Shown here: positions 1 to 11,278 of the stretch, one piece after another
How positions within the stretch are numbered: position 1 is the first letter of the stretch
Layout: each line of letters begins with the position of its first letter
Source: Bradyrhizobium sediminis
GTDB lineage: Bacteria; Pseudomonadota; Alphaproteobacteria; Rhizobiales; Xanthobacteraceae
DNA length: 64,000 nucleotides
Reading direction: 5' to 3'
Assembly: GCF_018736105.1 (NCBI RefSeq)
Contig: NZ_CP076135.1
Span: 2,850,001 to 2,914,000, forward strand
Notes under the pieces: model-generated
Seen by the model: only the letters and a program-made list of their open reading frames with translations
What the model was told of the DNA's origin: nothing
Databases searched by the model: none
Position numbers and translations under genes: made by a program

Positions 1-2
1 TG

Positions 3-1697
<1,695 letters not shown>

Positions 1698-1705
1698 CGG
1701 ATTCG

Positions 1706-2092
1706 ATGCTGGACCACGTCTCCATCACCGTATCAGATATCGCCGTTGCCGAGCCGTTCTACGACGCGATCATGAAGGTGCTCGGCGTGGTCAAGGTCGG
1801 CCGCCGCGACGATTGGCTTGGCTACGGCGAGCGGGCGCGGCTCGCCCATCCCGAGCGGGTCTATTTTTCGATCCGCAAGGGGGAGAAGCCCGACGATGCG
1901 CCGGGCCGCCACTGGTGCTTCAAGGCGAAATGGCGGACCCAGGTCGACGCATTCTGGGATGCGGGCATCGCTGCCGGCGGCAGCGATGACGGCCCACCGG
2001 GCCTGCGCAGCTACCACGCCTCGTATTACGCCGCGTTCCTCAGGGATCCCGATGGCAACCGGATCGAGGCGGTCTGCCATCATCCTGTGTGA
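1706..2092 (+). CDS. VOC (glyoxalase/bleomycin-resistance) family protein
   Basis: Small 128-residue metalloenzyme-fold protein of the vicinal oxygen chelate superfamily. It opens with the typical first strand-helix (MLDHVSITVSDIAVAEPFYD) and ends with the second-module signature (AAFLRDPDGNRIEAVCH). His4 and the Glu in NRIEAV are in the usual metal-ligand positions. The substrate cannot be inferred; family members include glyoxalase I, extradiol dioxygenases and many uncharacterised stand-alone proteins. It starts 8 bp after valS and may be co-transcribed with it. Confidence 0.88.
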   Translation: MLDHVSITVSDIAVAEPFYDAIMKVLGVVKVGRRDDWLGYGERARLAHPERVYFSIRKGEKPDDAPGRHWCFKAKWRTQVDAFWDAGIAAGGSDDGPPGLRSYHASYYAAFLRDPDGNRIEAVCHHPV

Positions 2093-2097
2093 GAAGG

Positions 2098-2910
2098 TTA
2101 GAACCGGTAGTTCAGCCCGACGCGTACCAGATTGAAGGCGGCCTCTCCGGAAGCGTTCAGGATGCTTGGACTCAAGGAGCCGGCATGCGCCGCCGGAACC
2201 AGAAACGTTCCACTTCCGAGGTTCACGTAGAGATATTCGAGCTTCACCGTGGCGTGCTGGCTGAACCGGTATTCCGCGCCTGCGCCCGCTGTCCATCCCG
2301 CCGAGGTGCGGGATCCGGCGCCGGCAAAGCAGGTAGAGTCGCCGTATACGCCGCCGCAGGCGTAACCGGTGCCGAAATTGCCCTGCGAATTCGCGACACC
2401 GGGCGGAAGCACGATGCTCGCGCTTTCGTTGACCTTGCCATAGGCGAGGCCGCCGGTCGCAAACAGCAAGAGGTCGGCGGTCGCCAGATAGCCGACGCGG
2501 GCGCGCAGAGTTCCGAACCACTCGACCTTCTGGCTGACGTTCAGCGTCGCCGGGTTGTTGCCGAGAAAGATCACGGTCGGCGCCGAGCCGTTGCCGCCGA
2601 TGTCGGACCAGTCGAAGTCGGCTTCGACGCCGGCCAACCACCGCTGATTGAGATGCCAGTTGTAGCCGGCTTGCACGCCGCCCAGCCATCCCTTGCCGTC
2701 GAAGGATGCCGAGGACGATGCCACGTTGGGTTGTCCCTGAAAGACATAGCTGGTGTTCTGGTCGCCCGGCGCATCGGATATGCGGGCGCTGTTCCAGCCG
2801 TAGCCGCCGTTCGCGCCGACATAGAAACCGGTCCAGCCGGGATCGGCGGCGTCAGCGGGCGCGCTCCAGATCGCAACGGCCGCGACGCACGCGACAAAAA
2901 TCCTCTTCAT
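2098..2910 (-). CDS. Outer-membrane beta-barrel porin (Omp25/Omp31-like)
   Basis: 270-residue outer-membrane protein. An N-terminal Sec signal peptide of about 21 residues ends in ADA. The mature start WTGFYVGANGGYGWN is the hallmark of rhizobial Omp25/RopB-like 8-stranded barrels. Further family signatures are GGVQAGYNWHLNQRWLAGVEADF, the paired Gly-aromatic strands, and a C-terminal VRVGLNYRF ending in Phe, the Bam recognition residue. It is convergent with the VOC gene. Two paralogues occur at 57.8 and 59.2 kb. Confidence 0.9.
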   Translation of the reverse strand: MKRIFVACVAAVAIWSAPADAADPGWTGFYVGANGGYGWNSARISDAPGDQNTSYVFQGQPNVASSSASFDGKGWLGGVQAGYNWHLNQRWLAGVEADFDWSDIGGNGSAPTVIFLGNNPATLNVSQKVEWFGTLRARVGYLATADLLLFATGGLAYGKVNESASIVLPPGVANSQGNFGTGYACGGVYGDSTCFAGAGSRTSAGWTAGAGAEYRFSQHATVKLEYLYVNLGSGTFLVPAAHAGSLSPSILNASGEAAFNLVRVGLNYRF

Positions 2911-3218
2911 ATCGATGTCTCCGGGCAGCTATTGGCATGTACTGTCGCACCCTACGCAGGCCCGGACGCCGAATTCAAAACATTCGCTGGTCTGCAACGT
3001 TGCAAACGCAATATTCGCGTCGCGTAGTCGCAAGATCGCAACAAGTTGTGCCGCATGGGCATGGTTGCTGTTCCGGATAGTCCATGCGGTCGGCGAGAGA
3101 CGCGACCGCGCGTTCGTCGACGCCAGCCCATCCGCGTTTTAATCGGCGGCGCGATACCGGATTTTCACGCCCTCCGTGGTCATGGCGGTCGCAGGATCGC
3201 GACGGCGCGCGCCTCGTA
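2911..3218. other. Intergenic region upstream of the porin
   Basis: This 308-bp stretch between the porin start and the 3' end of the glycosylase gene has no convincing gene. It should hold the porin promoter on the minus strand. It contains a perfect 12-bp palindrome, TGCAACGTTGCA, at 2993-3004, about 85 bp upstream of the porin start codon, which could be an operator. Confidence 0.5.
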
Positions 3219-3818
3219 TCAAAACGGCTTGCTGAGAAACTTCGAGCCCTTCAGTCCGTACCGCCACGGCAGTTCGACCGCCTTTGTAATCCCGATCCGC
3301 ACGCCCGCGACGACGTCGGATTTTGTCGCCCGCGCATGCAGCGCGATCGGCGGAGCATCGAGCGGCAGTCCATTGTGTTTGCCTGTAATCCCGAGCGCTT
3401 CGGTCAGCTTACCCGGTCCCGAGCACAGCGCGCGGGCGTCCTGCAGGCTGCGGCGGCGGCGCATCGCGGCAATGCCGTGGGTCGGCTCCAGCGCGCGGAT
3501 CAGCACCGCGCTGGCCGAGCCCGCTTTCTCGCAGACGAAATTGACGCACCAATGGATGCCGTAGGAGCGATAGACATAGGCGAAGCCGGGCGGACCGAAC
3601 ATTACCAGGTTGCGTGGCGTCGGCCCGCGAAAGGAATGCGCCGCCGGATCGGTGTGATGATAGGCCTCGACCTCGACGATAACGCCGCCGACACCGTCGA
3701 CCAAAAGCGTCGCGCCGATCAGGTCCGGCGCAACCTCGTGCACGCTGCGGGCAAAAAACGCCCGCTTGAGCGGTTTGCCGAGAACGGGTGGCGTTGCGGA
3801 CATGCGACTTCGAGCCAT
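3219..3818 (-). CDS. 3-methyladenine/alkyladenine DNA glycosylase (AAG/MPG family)
   Basis: Monofunctional base-excision-repair glycosylase that removes alkylated purines. The 199-residue protein has the AAG landmarks in order: [37 protein letters not shown] (catalytic Glu in the VEAY block), [20 protein letters not shown] (base-flipping tyrosine region), HWCVNFVCE, and [11 protein letters not shown]. The size matches bacterial members. The start used gives [11 protein letters not shown]; Met6 (SATPPVLG) is an alternative. It stands alone, divergent from lipA. Confidence 0.93.
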   Translation of the reverse strand: MARSRMSATPPVLGKPLKRAFFARSVHEVAPDLIGATLLVDGVGGVIVEVEAYHHTDPAAHSFRGPTPRNLVMFGPPGFAYVYRSYGIHWCVNFVCEKAGSASAVLIRALEPTHGIAAMRRRRSLQDARALCSGPGKLTEALGITGKHNGLPLDAPPIALHARATKSDVVAGVRIGITKAVELPWRYGLKGSKFLSKPF

Positions 3819-3962
3819 TCAAAATCAGGTCTGCAAATCCGGCTTGGGGAGGCGGAATGCGTGGGCGAAGCCAATATGCTAAAGCATGGCAGCCAACAAG
3901 CCGGGCGGTTGCGATTCCCCTTCAAGGGGATTAGCTAAGCGCTTCCAAGATATGGACATTCC

Positions 3963-4922
3963 ATGGTCGTTGTCGTCGATACCATCTCCGCCACGCCGCT
4001 CCGCCCGCGCCACCCCGAAAAGGTGAATCGGCCCGACGCCCTGTCGCCGCCGAAGCCGGGCTGGATCCGGGTGCGCGCGCCGAATACCCGCGGCTATGCT
4101 GACACCCGCAACATCGTCAAGGAAAACGGCCTCGTCACGGTGTGCGAGGAGGCGGGCTGCCCGAACATCGGCGAATGCTGGGACAAGAAGCACGCCACCT
4201 TCATGATCATGGGCGATACCTGCACCCGCGCCTGCGCCTTCTGCAACGTCAAGACCGGCATGCCCGGCGCGCTCGATGTGTCCGAGCCGGAGCACGTCGC
4301 CGAAGCTACCTTCAAGCTCGGACTTGCCCATGTCGTGATCACCTCAGTCGATCGCGACGATCTCGGCGACGGCGGCGCCGAACATTTTGCGCGGACCATC
4401 CGCGCCATCCGCGCCCGCTGCCCTTCCACCACGATCGAAATCCTGACGCCGGACTTCCTGCGCAAGGAGGGCGCGCTGGAAGTGGTGGCGAAGGCCAAAC
4501 CCGACGTGTTCAACCACAATCTGGAAACGGTGCCGTCGAGATATCTCACGGTGCGCCCCGGCGCGCGCTATTTCCATTCGATCCGGCTGCTGCAGCGGGT
4601 CAAGGAAATCGACCCCACCATCTTCACCAAATCCGGCATCATGGTTGGCCTCGGCGAGGAGCGGCATGAAGTGCTGCAGGTGATGGACGATCTGCGCTCG
4701 GCAGATGTCGATTTTCTCACCATCGGGCAGTATTTGCAGCCGACCCGCAAGCATCACGCCGTGATGCGCTATGTGACTCCCGATGAATTCCAGGGCTATG
4801 AGAAGGTCGCCTACACCAAGGGCTTCCTGATGGTGTCGGCGAGTCCCTTGACCCGCTCGTCGCATCACGCCGGCGATGATTTCGCGAAGCTGCAGGCGGC
4901 GCGCGCGGCGCTTGCCCGCTGA
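3963..4922 (+). CDS. lipA: Lipoyl synthase
   Basis: Radical SAM enzyme that inserts two sulfurs into octanoyl groups on lipoate-dependent proteins. The 319-residue protein has both Fe-S clusters: the auxiliary cluster motif [12 protein letters not shown] (CX4CX5C) and the radical SAM CX3CX2C motif in [10 protein letters not shown]. Also present are GTP/SAM-fold blocks such as [14 protein letters not shown], the LTPDF and NHNLETVP motifs, and the C-terminal [10 protein letters not shown] serine that ligates the auxiliary cluster. Length and N-terminus are typical for Rhizobiales. The RatA-like gene starts 10 bp downstream. Confidence 0.98.
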   Translation: MVVVVDTISATPLRPRHPEKVNRPDALSPPKPGWIRVRAPNTRGYADTRNIVKENGLVTVCEEAGCPNIGECWDKKHATFMIMGDTCTRACAFCNVKTGMPGALDVSEPEHVAEATFKLGLAHVVITSVDRDDLGDGGAEHFARTIRAIRARCPSTTIEILTPDFLRKEGALEVVAKAKPDVFNHNLETVPSRYLTVRPGARYFHSIRLLQRVKEIDPTIFTKSGIMVGLGEERHEVLQVMDDLRSADVDFLTIGQYLQPTRKHHAVMRYVTPDEFQGYEKVAYTKGFLMVSASPLTRSSHHAGDDFAKLQAARAALAR

Positions 4923-4932
4923 GTCCCAGGCG

Positions 4933-5391
4933 ATGCCGAAATTCTCCAGCAAGCGCCGGGTTCATCACAGTGCGACGCAGATGTTTGACCTCGTCGCCGA
5001 TGTCGAGCGCTATCCGGAATTCGTGCCGCTGTGCCAGTCGCTCAAGATCCGGCAACGCACGCCGAAGCCCGACGGTACCGAGGTCGTGATCGCCGACATG
5101 ACGGTGTCGTTCAAGCTGGTGCGGGAGGCCTTCACCAGCCGGGTGACGCTCGACCGTCCTAACTTGAAGATCCTGGTCGAATATCTGAAGGGACCGTTCA
5201 GCAACCTCGAGAACCGCTGGAGTTTCGAACCGAAATCCGAAACCGACTGCGTCGTCGGATTCTTCCTCGCCTACGAGTTCAAGAGCCGGATGCTGGCCGT
5301 CCTGATGGGAACCATGTTCGACACCGCGTTCCATCGCTTTGCCGCGGCGTTCGAAAAACGCGCGGACGCGGTTTACGGAAAGTCGCCTTAG
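4933..5391 (+). CDS. RatA/COQ10-like START-domain protein
   Basis: 152-residue protein of the polyketide cyclase/START superfamily, close to bacterial RatA and mitochondrial COQ10, which binds coenzyme Q. Signatures are the early KRRVHHSATQMFDLVADVERYPEFVPLC, the middle FTSRVTLDRPN and the late WSFEPKSETDCVVGFFLAYEF. The start at 4933 (MPKFSSKRRV) follows lipA by 10 bp; an in-frame upstream extension would overlap lipA and lacks family character. In Alphaproteobacteria this gene commonly follows lipA. Its stop abuts the stop of the convergent cinA (TAG|CTA). Despite the 'toxin' name of the family, a ubiquinone-chaperone role is more likely. Confidence 0.9.
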   Translation: MPKFSSKRRVHHSATQMFDLVADVERYPEFVPLCQSLKIRQRTPKPDGTEVVIADMTVSFKLVREAFTSRVTLDRPNLKILVEYLKGPFSNLENRWSFEPKSETDCVVGFFLAYEFKSRMLAVLMGTMFDTAFHRFAAAFEKRADAVYGKSP

Positions 5392-5994
5392 CTAAGCCCG
5401 CGGCGGCCGCCGGCGTTTGACGGCGCTGCGGCGCGGCGAGCGCGCCACGCGCGGACGCAGGCGGCTGGCGGCCTCGCGCCGCGGCTTGGCGGGCGCCTGC
5501 GGGCCGCGCGCCAGCTCCGTCAGCATGCGCAGCGCCTCGACCACCGAGCGCTGCCGCACCGCGCTGCGGCCGATCGCGCCGAAGCGGCATTCGCGATGCA
5601 GGATGCGGCCGTCGCGCGCGGCGACGGCGAGATGGACGAGGCCCACCGGCTTGCCGGGGGTGGCGCCGCCGGGGCCGGCGATCCCGGTAATGGCGACGGC
5701 GAGATCGACGCCGGCCTTCTCCAGCGCGCCGAACGCCATCGCGGTCGCGGTCTCCTTGCTGACCGCGCCGAAGGTCGCCAGCGTCGTGGTCTTGACGCCG
5801 AGCATCGCGCGCTTGGCGTCGTTGGAATAGGTGACGAAGCCGCGGTCGATGACGTCGGAGGAACCGGGAATGTCGGTCAGCGCGGCGGCGACCATGCCGC
5901 CGGTGCAGGATTCGGCGGTCGCAATCGTCAGCTTGCGCATCCGGCACAGGTCGAGCAGCGAGCGGGAGAGGGCGCGGGCGTCGCTGCCGCTCAT
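5392..5994 (-). CDS. CinA-family nicotinamide-nucleotide amidohydrolase
   Basis: 200-residue stand-alone CinA C-terminal domain, which hydrolyses the amide of nicotinamide mononucleotide in pyridine-nucleotide salvage. The signature blocks are TIATAESCTGGMVAAALTDI, GFVTYSNDAKRAMLGV, GAVSKETATAMA and AITGIAGPGGATPGKPVGLV. The last ~40 residues are an Arg/Pro/Ala-rich tail (KRRRPPRA at the end) beyond the usual ~165-residue domain; it is probably disordered. The gene starts 1 bp after the ispDF stop, so the two are probably co-transcribed. Confidence 0.92.
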   Translation of the reverse strand: MSGSDARALSRSLLDLCRMRKLTIATAESCTGGMVAAALTDIPGSSDVIDRGFVTYSNDAKRAMLGVKTTTLATFGAVSKETATAMAFGALEKAGVDLAVAITGIAGPGGATPGKPVGLVHLAVAARDGRILHRECRFGAIGRSAVRQRSVVEALRMLTELARGPQAPAKPRREAASRLRPRVARSPRRSAVKRRRPPRA

Positions 5995-5995
5995 C

Positions 5996-7192
5996 TTAAT
6001 CGCTCCAACCTTTGGCGTCCCAAGGCAGGCGGATGGTGGCGCTCGCGGTCGCAGCGATGCCTTCCTCGCGGCCGGTGAAGCCGAGCCGCTCGCTGGTGGT
6101 CGCCTTCACCGCGATCCGCGAGATGTTCAGCCCGGTGATGTCGGCGATCCGCGCCCGCATGGTGTCGCGCAGCGGCCCGATCTTCGGGCGCTCGCAGATC
6201 AGCGTGACCTCGAGATTGGCGATCCGGCCGCCGCGCGCGGTGACGCGATCGACCGCGTATTTCAGGAAGCGGTCGGACGCAGCCCCTTTCCACTGCGGAT
6301 CGCTCGGCGGAAAATGCGAACCGATATCGCCGTCCGCCAGCGCGCCGAGGATGGCGTCGACCAGCGCATGCAAGCCGACATCGCCATCGGAATGCGCGAG
6401 AAAGCCCTTCGTATGCGGCACGCGCACGCCGCAGATCATCAGATGATCGCCGTCGCCGAACGCGTGCACGTCGTAACCGGTGCCGGTCCTGATGTCGCCG
6501 AGTTGGGCGGCGAGGCGGGCTTCCTCGCGGACGAAATCTTCCGGGGTGGTCAGTTTCATGTTCGCAGGATCGCCTTCAAATGTCGCCACCGTCAATCCCG
6601 CCCATTCCGCCAGCGCCGCGTCGTCGGTGAAATCGCTGCGGCCTTCGCGCGCGGCGCGGCGGTGGGCGTCGAGAATGGCGTCGAAGCGGAAAGCCTGCGG
6701 CGTCTGCGCGATACGCAGCCGCGCGCGCTCCGGCGTCGCCTCGACATTGCCGGTCTCGCCGACGAGCTTGATGGTGTCCGTGACGGGTATGGCAGGAACC
6801 GCCGCACCGGTGCGGCCGGCGGCGTCGATCGCACGCGAAATCAAAGCCGCCGTGACGAACGGACGCGCCGCGTCGTGAATCAGCACGACATCGGGCTTCT
6901 GGCTGGCGAGCGCCTCCAGGCCGGCATGCACCGAGGCCTGCCGCGTGGCCCCGCCATTGGCCGGCGGTTCGTGGCGCAACGCGCTGACCGCATCGTTGAA
7001 CATCGCGGTGTCGTCGGGATTGAGCACCGGCTGCACGGCAAACACGTCCGGGTGCCGGCAGAACGGCTCCATCGCCCGGAAGATCACGGTCTTGCCGCCG
7101 ATCGAACGATACTGCTTGGGTCCTCCCGAACCGGCTCGAAGCCCGCGTCCGGCTGCGACAAGGATGGCTGCAGTCCGCTCAGGTCTGGGCAT
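5996..7192 (-). CDS. ispDF: Bifunctional IspD/IspF (MEP isoprenoid pathway)
   Basis: 398-residue fusion of 2-C-methyl-D-erythritol 4-phosphate cytidylyltransferase (residues ~1-230) and 2-C-methyl-D-erythritol 2,4-cyclodiphosphate synthase (~235-398). IspD shows the nucleotide-binding AAILVAAGRGLRAGSGGPKQY, the DAARPFV motif and TPEDF. IspF shows GTGYDVHAFGDGDH with the metal-binding Asp/His, LAHSDGDVGLHALVDAILGA, DIGSHFPPSDPQWK and KATTSERLGFTGREEGI. The fusion is standard in many Alphaproteobacteria. It is divergent from dusB. Confidence 0.97.
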   Translation of the reverse strand: MPRPERTAAILVAAGRGLRAGSGGPKQYRSIGGKTVIFRAMEPFCRHPDVFAVQPVLNPDDTAMFNDAVSALRHEPPANGGATRQASVHAGLEALASQKPDVVLIHDAARPFVTAALISRAIDAAGRTGAAVPAIPVTDTIKLVGETGNVEATPERARLRIAQTPQAFRFDAILDAHRRAAREGRSDFTDDAALAEWAGLTVATFEGDPANMKLTTPEDFVREEARLAAQLGDIRTGTGYDVHAFGDGDHLMICGVRVPHTKGFLAHSDGDVGLHALVDAILGALADGDIGSHFPPSDPQWKGAASDRFLKYAVDRVTARGGRIANLEVTLICERPKIGPLRDTMRARIADITGLNISRIAVKATTSERLGFTGREEGIAATASATIRLPWDAKGWSD

Positions 7193-7369
7193 TTGGCTTC
7201 AATGACTGACGATTCGGGGTTGATGGAGGGAGCGATGGTTCGCTGCGCCATGCCCTTATCATGTCAGGGAGTTAAGAACAGACCGATTCCCGATAACTGT
7301 GGGAAAAGCCTTTTTTGTTGCAGTGCACTTGCGTAATTGCCGGAACTGTCTAAAGTGTAGGCATGACGC

Positions 7370-7398
7370 TTGACTGCACAAGAATTGTGCTCATTATG
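7370..7398 (+). promoter_or_regulatory. Candidate promoter of dusB-ntrBC with an internal NtrC-type site
   Basis: TTGACT at 7370-7375 and CATTAT at 7392-7397 form a sigma70-like -35/-10 pair with a 16-bp spacer, about 50 bp before the dusB GTG. Overlapping the -35 end and filling the spacer is TGCACAAGAATTGTGCT (7375-7391). It fits the NtrC consensus GCAC-N7-GTGC exactly in both arms. Another TGCAC half-site lies at 7324-7328. The position suggests that NtrC represses this promoter, as reported for ntrBC operons in other Alphaproteobacteria. The site is seen in the sequence; the function is inferred. Confidence 0.6.
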
Positions 7399-7445
7399 GT
7401 CCCCGGCGGCCGCGATGTTGTATCCGCCAGAAAGACGAGAAGTCC

Positions 7446-8480
7446 GTGACCGGCCTGGAATGTTCACATCCTAAGCCATTGAAAATAGGCGGTATTGATG
7501 TCGCCAACCGGGCTCTTCTCGCGCCGATGTCCGGCGTCACCGATGCTCCGTTTCGACGCCTGACCGCCGCCCTCGGGGCGGGACTCGTGGTCTCCGAAAT
7601 GACCGCCAGCGATGATCTCGTCAACGGCCGCGCGATGTCAGTGCTGCGATGCGAGGCGACCGGCATCGGTCCTCACGTCGTTCAGCTCGCGGGCTGCGAG
7701 GCCAGCTGGATGGCAGAAGGCGCGCGGGTCGCGGAGGCCTCAGGCGCTGACATCATCGATATCAATATGGGCTGTCCGGCGCGCCACGTCACCGGCGGCC
7801 AGTCGGGATCCGCCCTGATGCGCGATCTCGATCACGCGTTGACGCTGATCGAAGCGACGATCGCGGCGGTGAAGGTGCCGGTGACGCTGAAGATGCGACT
7901 CGGCTGGGACGACCGTTCACTCAACGCGCCCGAACTGGCGCGGCGCGCGGAAGCCGCCGGCGTGCAGATGATCACGGTGCACGGCCGCACCCGCTGTCAG
8001 TTCTACAAGGGCGAGGCGGACTGGGGCGCGGTGCGCGCGGTCAGGGATGCGATCGGCATTCCGCTCGTCGTCAACGGCGATATCACCTCATTCGAGAAAG
8101 CGGTGACCGCGCTCGAAATGTCGGGCGCCGACGCGGTCATGGTTGGCCGTGGCGCGCAGGGGCAGCCATGGTTGCCCGGCCAGATCGGACGCCGGCTCGA
8201 AACCGGCGTGGCCGAATCGGCGCCATCACTTGCCGATCAACTCGGCTATGTCCGCGCCCTCTACGATGACGTGTGCAGCCATTACGGCCTGCGCATCGGC
8301 CTGCGCCATGCGCGCAAGCACCTCGGCTGGGCCCTCGAAGTCGCCGCCCAGTGCAGCCGCGCACCTGCGATGACGCTGAAGACCTGGCGCCAGAAGATTC
8401 TCACCGCCGACAATCCGCACCGCGTGCACCGCTCTCTCGGGGATGCATTCGACGACTTTGCATGGAGTGCTGCTGCATGA
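7446..8480 (+). CDS. dusB: tRNA-dihydrouridine synthase B (NifR3)
   Basis: 344-residue FMN-dependent enzyme that reduces uridine in tRNA D-loops. It has an FMN-binding TIM barrel beginning [42 protein letters not shown] with the conserved catalytic Cys of the NMGCP motif, [22 protein letters not shown] and [12 protein letters not shown]. It starts with GTG. Its TGA overlaps the ntrB ATG (ATGA), so translation is coupled. This 'nifR3-ntrBC' arrangement is classical in Rhizobiales, Rhodobacter and Azospirillum. Confidence 0.96.
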   Translation: MTGLECSHPKPLKIGGIDVANRALLAPMSGVTDAPFRRLTAALGAGLVVSEMTASDDLVNGRAMSVLRCEATGIGPHVVQLAGCEASWMAEGARVAEASGADIIDINMGCPARHVTGGQSGSALMRDLDHALTLIEATIAAVKVPVTLKMRLGWDDRSLNAPELARRAEAAGVQMITVHGRTRCQFYKGEADWGAVRAVRDAIGIPLVVNGDITSFEKAVTALEMSGADAVMVGRGAQGQPWLPGQIGRRLETGVAESAPSLADQLGYVRALYDDVCSHYGLRIGLRHARKHLGWALEVAAQCSRAPAMTLKTWRQKILTADNPHRVHRSLGDAFDDFAWSAAA

Positions 8481-9652
8481 GTTCAGCCGCAGAACATCGC
8501 CGGCCGGTGCCCTCGGACAGCGAGGCCATTCTCAACGCCCTGCCTAATCCGGTGCTGCTGGTCGCGCCCGACGGCAAGATCGTCGATGCGAACATGGCGG
8601 CGGAATCCTTCTTCGAGATATCGACCCAGTTTCTGAAGCGCCAGTCGCTCAAGGAACTGGTGCCGTTCGGCAGTCCGTTGCTAGCGCTGATCGAGCAGGT
8701 GCGCTCGAGCGGTTCGCCGGTCAACGAATACAAGGTCGATCTGGGTACGCCGCGGATCGGCGGCGATCGCCAGGTCGATCTCCATGTCGCGCCGCTCACC
8801 GAGCGGCCCGGCCACATCGTTGTCATGCTGCAGGAACGCACCATCGCCGACAAAATGGACCGGCAGTTGACGCATCGAAGTGCGGCGCGCTCGGTGATAG
8901 CGCTGGCCGCGATGCTGGCGCATGAAATCAAGAACCCATTGTCCGGCATCCGCGGCGCGGCGCAACTGCTGGAGCAGGCGGCCTCGTCGGAGGACCGCAT
9001 GCTGACACGGCTGATCTGCGACGAGGCGGACCGCATCGTCACGCTGGTCGATCGGATGGAAGTGTTCGGCGACGATCGGCCGGTGGCGCGCGGCCCGGTC
9101 AACATTCATTCGGTGCTCGACCACGTCAAGCGGCTCGCCCAGTCGGGCTTCGCCCGCAATATCCGTTTCGTCGAAGACTACGATCCGTCATTGCCGCCGG
9201 TGCTGGCCAATCAGGACCAGCTGATCCAGGTGTTTCTCAATCTGGTGAAGAACGCCGCCGAGGCCGTTGTCGATCTCGGCAGCGACGCGGAGATCCAGCT
9301 CACCACAGCGTTCCGGCCGGGCGTGCGGCTGTCGGTGCCTGGCAAGAAGTCGCGGGTGTCGCTGCCGCTCGAATTCTGCGTCAAGGACAACGGCGCCGGC
9401 GTGCCGGAAGACCTGCTGCCGAACCTGTTCGATCCGTTCGTGACGACCAAGCCGACCGGGAGCGGTCTCGGCCTCGCGCTGGTGGCCAAGATCGTCGGCG
9501 ACCACGGCGGCATCATCGAATGCGAATCCCAACCGCGAAAGACCACCTTCCGCGTGCTGCTGCCGATGTTCAATACCGCCAAGCATTTCGACCAAAGCAA
9601 CCGCAACGACGTTTCGGGGACGCCGTTGCCTGCCTCACAGGACTCAAGATGA
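8477..9652 (+). CDS. ntrB: Nitrogen regulation sensor kinase/phosphatase NtrB
   Basis: 391-residue soluble PAS-histidine kinase that phosphorylates or dephosphorylates NtrC according to PII status. It has an N-terminal PAS ([22 protein letters not shown]), an H box [20 protein letters not shown] with the phospho-acceptor His, an N box [14 protein letters not shown], a G1 box [20 protein letters not shown] and a G2 box [14 protein letters not shown]. There are no transmembrane segments. The start was placed at 8477 because it gives an ATGA overlap with dusB; the longer open frame upstream lies inside dusB. ntrC follows 9 bp downstream. Confidence 0.97.
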   Translation: MSSAAEHRRPVPSDSEAILNALPNPVLLVAPDGKIVDANMAAESFFEISTQFLKRQSLKELVPFGSPLLALIEQVRSSGSPVNEYKVDLGTPRIGGDRQVDLHVAPLTERPGHIVVMLQERTIADKMDRQLTHRSAARSVIALAAMLAHEIKNPLSGIRGAAQLLEQAASSEDRMLTRLICDEADRIVTLVDRMEVFGDDRPVARGPVNIHSVLDHVKRLAQSGFARNIRFVEDYDPSLPPVLANQDQLIQVFLNLVKNAAEAVVDLGSDAEIQLTTAFRPGVRLSVPGKKSRVSLPLEFCVKDNGAGVPEDLLPNLFDPFVTTKPTGSGLGLALVAKIVGDHGGIIECESQPRKTTFRVLLPMFNTAKHFDQSNRNDVSGTPLPASQDSR

Positions 9653-9661
9653 GGAATAACA

Positions 9662-11104
9662 ATGCCCGCAGGTAGCATACTTGTAGCCGACGATGACACC
9701 GCCATCCGTACGGTTCTGAACCAGGCCCTCTCGCGCGCCGGATATGAGGTGCGATTGACAGGGAACGCCGCGACTTTGTGGCGCTGGGTCAGCCAGGGCG
9801 AGGGGGATCTCGTCATCACCGACGTGGTGATGCCTGACGAGAACGCCTTCGATCTGTTGCCGCGGATCAAGAAGATGCGGCCCAATCTGCCGGTCATCGT
9901 CATGAGCGCGCAGAACACCTTCATGACGGCGATCCGCGCGTCGGAACGCGGCGCCTATGAATATCTGCCGAAGCCGTTCGACCTCAAGGAACTGATCACC
10001 ATCGTCGGCCGCGCGCTGGCGGAGCCCAAGGAAAGGGTGGCCAGTCACCCCGACGACTCCGAATTCGATTCGATTCCGCTGGTCGGCCGCTCGCCGGCGA
10101 TGCAGGAAATCTATCGGGTGCTGGCGCGGCTGATGCAGACCGACCTCACCGTGATGATCTCCGGCGAGTCCGGCACCGGCAAGGAACTGGTCGCGCGCGC
10201 GCTGCATGATTACGGCAAGCGGCGCAACGGCCCGTTCGTCGCCGTCAACATGGCGGCGATCCCGCGCGATCTCATCGAGTCGGAACTGTTCGGCCATGAA
10301 CGCGGCGCGTTCACCGGCGCCAACACCCGCGCCTCCGGCCGGTTCGAACAGGCCGAAGGCGGGACATTATTCCTCGACGAAATCGGCGACATGCCGATGG
10401 AAGCGCAGACCCGCCTGCTGCGTGTGCTCCAGCAGGGCGAGTACACCACCGTCGGCGGCCGCACCCCGATCAAGACCGACGTGCGCATTGTCGCGGCCTC
10501 CAACAAGGATCTGCGCATCCTGATTCAGCAGGGCCTGTTCCGCGAAGACCTGTTCTTCCGTCTCAACGTGGTGCCGCTACGGCTGCCGCCGCTGCGGGAG
10601 CGGATCGAGGACTTGCCCGATCTGATCCGGCACTTCTTCTCGCTGGCCGAGAAGGACGGCTTGCCGCCGAAGAAGCTCGACACGCTGGCGCTGGAGCGGC
10701 TGAAGCAGCACCGCTGGCCCGGCAACGTGCGCGAGCTCGAAAACCTCGCGCGCCGGCTCGCGGCGCTGTATCCGCAGGACGTCATCACCGGTTCGGTGAT
10801 CGATGGCGAGCTGGCGCCGCCGGCCGTGACCTCGGGCGGCAGTTCCAGCCAGAACGTCGACAATCTCGGCGGCGCGGTCGAAGCCTATCTGTCGTCGCAC
10901 TTCTCGGGCTTCCCGAACGGCGTGCCGCCGCCGGGTCTCTATCACCGCATCCTCAAGGAAATCGAGATTCCATTGCTCACGGCCGCGCTGGCGGCGACAC
11001 GGGGTAACCAGATCCGCGCCGCCGATCTGCTCGGCCTCAACCGCAACACACTGCGGAAGAAGATTCGGGATCTCGACATTCAGGTTTATCGGAGCGGCAG
11101 TTAG
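9662..11104 (+). CDS. ntrC: Nitrogen regulation response regulator NtrC
   Basis: 480-residue sigma54-dependent activator. The receiver domain has the phospho-acceptor Asp in [13 protein letters not shown] and the conserved switch Lys in LPKPFD. The AAA+ domain carries Walker A GESGTGKE, the sigma54-contacting GAFTGA loop ([15 protein letters not shown]), Walker [13 protein letters not shown] and an arginine finger region. The Fis-type helix-turn-helix at the C-terminus is [20 protein letters not shown]. It controls assimilation of poor nitrogen sources and probably its own operon through the site at 7375-7391. Confidence 0.98.
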   Translation: MPAGSILVADDDTAIRTVLNQALSRAGYEVRLTGNAATLWRWVSQGEGDLVITDVVMPDENAFDLLPRIKKMRPNLPVIVMSAQNTFMTAIRASERGAYEYLPKPFDLKELITIVGRALAEPKERVASHPDDSEFDSIPLVGRSPAMQEIYRVLARLMQTDLTVMISGESGTGKELVARALHDYGKRRNGPFVAVNMAAIPRDLIESELFGHERGAFTGANTRASGRFEQAEGGTLFLDEIGDMPMEAQTRLLRVLQQGEYTTVGGRTPIKTDVRIVAASNKDLRILIQQGLFREDLFFRLNVVPLRLPPLRERIEDLPDLIRHFFSLAEKDGLPPKKLDTLALERLKQHRWPGNVRELENLARRLAALYPQDVITGSVIDGELAPPAVTSGGSSSQNVDNLGGAVEAYLSSHFSGFPNGVPPPGLYHRILKEIEIPLLTAALAATRGNQIRAADLLGLNRNTLRKKIRDLDIQVYRSGS

Positions 11105-11189
11105 CGATCTCGCGCGCGGAATTCGTTCGTTTCGCGCGGTTGTTGTGAAGATCTGGCGATTGCGCGTCCCGCTCGCAAAGTGCGCCGCG

Positions 11190-11204
11190 GAATTGTCGCA
11201 ATTC
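11190..11204. promoter_or_regulatory. Inverted repeat upstream of ntrYX
   Basis: GAATTG-TCG-CAATTC is a perfect 6-3-6 palindrome in the ntrC-ntrY intergenic region, 75 bp before the preferred ntrY start. It is a candidate operator for ntrYX; no regulator is identified. Confidence 0.35.
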
Positions 11205-11278
11205 GGCAACATTGTGATATGAATGCATCAGTCCGCTGCCGGGCGGACGTAAGGCCTTCAGCTCACACCTTTGCCGGA

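Noticed and set aside
4876..4932. An upstream extension of the RatA-like protein
   Set aside because: It lies inside lipA and adds Arg-rich sequence not found in the family; the ATG at 4933 is better.
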